Shown: positions 63,193 to 64,000 of the stretch, piece after piece | How the letters are laid out: every line of letters starts with the position of its first letter | Numbering within the stretch: the first letter of the stretch is position 1 | Assembly: GCF_001424165.1 (NCBI RefSeq) | Contig: NZ_LMOJ01000001.1 | Span: 895,194 to 959,193 of the forward strand | Source: Massilia sp. Leaf139 | Lineage (GTDB): Bacteria > Pseudomonadota > Gammaproteobacteria > Burkholderiales > Burkholderiaceae_D | Direction: 5' to 3' | Length of the DNA stretch: 64,000 nt | Translations under genes and position numbers: made by a program | The notes under the pieces: model-generated | What the model was told of the DNA's origin: nothing | The model's input: the letters and a program-made list of their open reading frames with translations, nothing else | Database searches by the model: none

Positions 63193-64000
63193 ATGCAGCG
63201 CACTTATCAAAACCCGGTCTACCCGGACACCATGGCCGATCCCTTCGTGCTGAAGCACGAGGGCGTCTACTATGCCTACGGCACTGCGCCCGGCGGCGCG
63301 GACGGACGCCAGATCCCGGTGCTGCGTTCGCATGACCTGGTCGAATGGGAAGCGCTCGGCCACGCGCTGCTGCCCAACGGCGCCGAGCATTACTGGGCGC
63401 CCGAAGTCGCCTTTCACGAGGGCCGCTTCTACATGTATTACTCGTCGGGCTCGGCGCCGGAAGGCACCGACCAGAAGCTGCGCGTGGCGGTCGCCGACGA
63501 TCCGGCCGGGCCCTTCGAGGACACGGGCGGCATCCTGGTGCCGGATCAGCTGTTCTCGATCGACGCCCACCCGTACCGCCACAGCGACGGCGGGTGGTAC
63601 CTGTTCTATTGCGTCGACTTCCTCGAGATCGAGGGCGAGCAGCGGGTCGGCACCGGCATCGTGGTCGACCGCCTGGTCGACATGCGCACCCTGGAGGGCA
63701 AGCCGCAGGTGGTGGTGCGCCCGCACCAGGACTGGCACGTGTTCCGCAAGGGGCGCACGATGTACGGGCAAGTCTACGACTGGCACACGGTGGAGGGCGC
63801 CTTCGTGCAGACCCACGGCGGCCAGGTCTACTGCTTCTACAGCGGCGGCGCCTGGGAGCGCGAGAACTACGGCATCAGCTATGTCGTGGCCGACCATCCG
63901 CTCGGCCCCTACCGCAGCCCCGAAGGCGGTCACGAGGCGCTGGTGATGCGCAGCCGGCCCGGCGCCGTCATCGGCCCCGGCCACAATTCCTTCACCACCT
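63193..64000 (+). CDS. GH43-family glycoside hydrolase, cut by the window end
   Basis: 269 residues are visible and the frame is open at the window edge. AGAGGAGAGACG precedes the ATG at 63193. GH43 signatures: YPDTMADPFVLKHEGVYYAYG (base Asp), HYWAPEVAFHEGRFYMYYSSG, FSIDAHPYRHSDGGWYLFYC (pKa Asp), TVEGAFVQTHGG (acid Glu) and GPGHNSF. No signal peptide, so it is cytoplasmic and probably finishes the breakdown of the imported oligosaccharide, complementing the lipoprotein GH43 at 54840. Begins 145 bases after the receptor stop and may be co-transcribed with it. Confidence 0.9.
   Translation, partial: MQRTYQNPVYPDTMADPFVLKHEGVYYAYGTAPGGADGRQIPVLRSHDLVEWEALGHALLPNGAEHYWAPEVAFHEGRFYMYYSSGSAPEGTDQKLRVAVADDPAGPFEDTGGILVPDQLFSIDAHPYRHSDGGWYLFYCVDFLEIEGEQRVGTGIVVDRLVDMRTLEGKPQVVVRPHQDWHVFRKGRTMYGQVYDWHTVEGAFVQTHGGQVYCFYSGGAWERENYGISYVVADHPLGPYRSPEGGHEALVMRSRPGAVIGPGHNSFTT

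Overview
The window is about 64 kb of high-G+C chromosome, roughly 65-67% by eye. It looks like a betaproteobacterium of the Oxalobacteraceae, with Massilia or a close relative most likely. This rests on codon use, the protein families present (class I-like PhaC, YcaO, TonB receptors with GH43 enzymes, SRAP, EutBC) and the extragenic palindromes. It is an inference, because no rRNA or other marker gene lies in the window.

Layout. 1-3366: 3' end of guaA with a clear terminator, then DNA polymerase II (polB). 3640-20331: a low-oxygen/stress block holding a PatZ-type acetyltransferase, a flavodoxin-fold oxidoreductase, PHB synthase, a zinc alcohol dehydrogenase, a P-type cation ATPase, six intact universal stress protein (USP) genes, one USP remnant and a c-di-GMP phosphodiesterase. 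Five FNR/ANR-like half-site pairs sit at its transcription-unit heads, so it reads as one oxygen-regulated regulon. 20384-22675: a diguanylate cyclase and a secreted HAF-repeat protein. 22676-29806: a lower-G+C accessory region with a tyrosine recombinase broken by two homopolymer frameshifts, two diverged direct repeats around it, a membrane protein, a TadG/TadE/TadE-like trio and a frameshifted small gene. 29807-33442: an extra FtsZ paralogue divergent from a molybdopterin oxidoreductase. 33489-37232: an operon of BASS transporter, class II aldolase and HD-domain protein, then a fatty-acid-hydroxylase-family membrane protein.

37360-41364 is the most unusual locus. A three-gene operon encodes a J-domain protein fused to a kinase-like domain, a vWA protein and a PurA-like enzyme without the normal aspartate-loop signature. 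It is divergent from an NrtR-type regulator whose Nudix catalytic box is lost. I do not know a described system with this composition and infer a nucleotide/NAD-linked stress or defence module. 41493-50264 then carries OsmC-YcaO, an S9 peptidase, SRAP, an orphan TerF-like protein and a semialdehyde dehydrogenase. 50286-54709 holds a gamma-carbonic anhydrase, ethanolamine ammonia-lyase (EutBC) without microcompartment genes, an orphan double-glycine-leader peptide and a LysR regulator.

54840-64000 is a glycan-uptake locus: lipoprotein GH43, a complete ABC sugar importer, a TonB-dependent receptor and a second GH43 cut by the window edge. The first GH43 gene and the receptor gene share a conserved promoter/operator block, so the two halves are probably co-regulated.

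All calls come from reading the sequence; no database search was run. Start codons were chosen by ribosome binding site and family N-terminus where several were possible.
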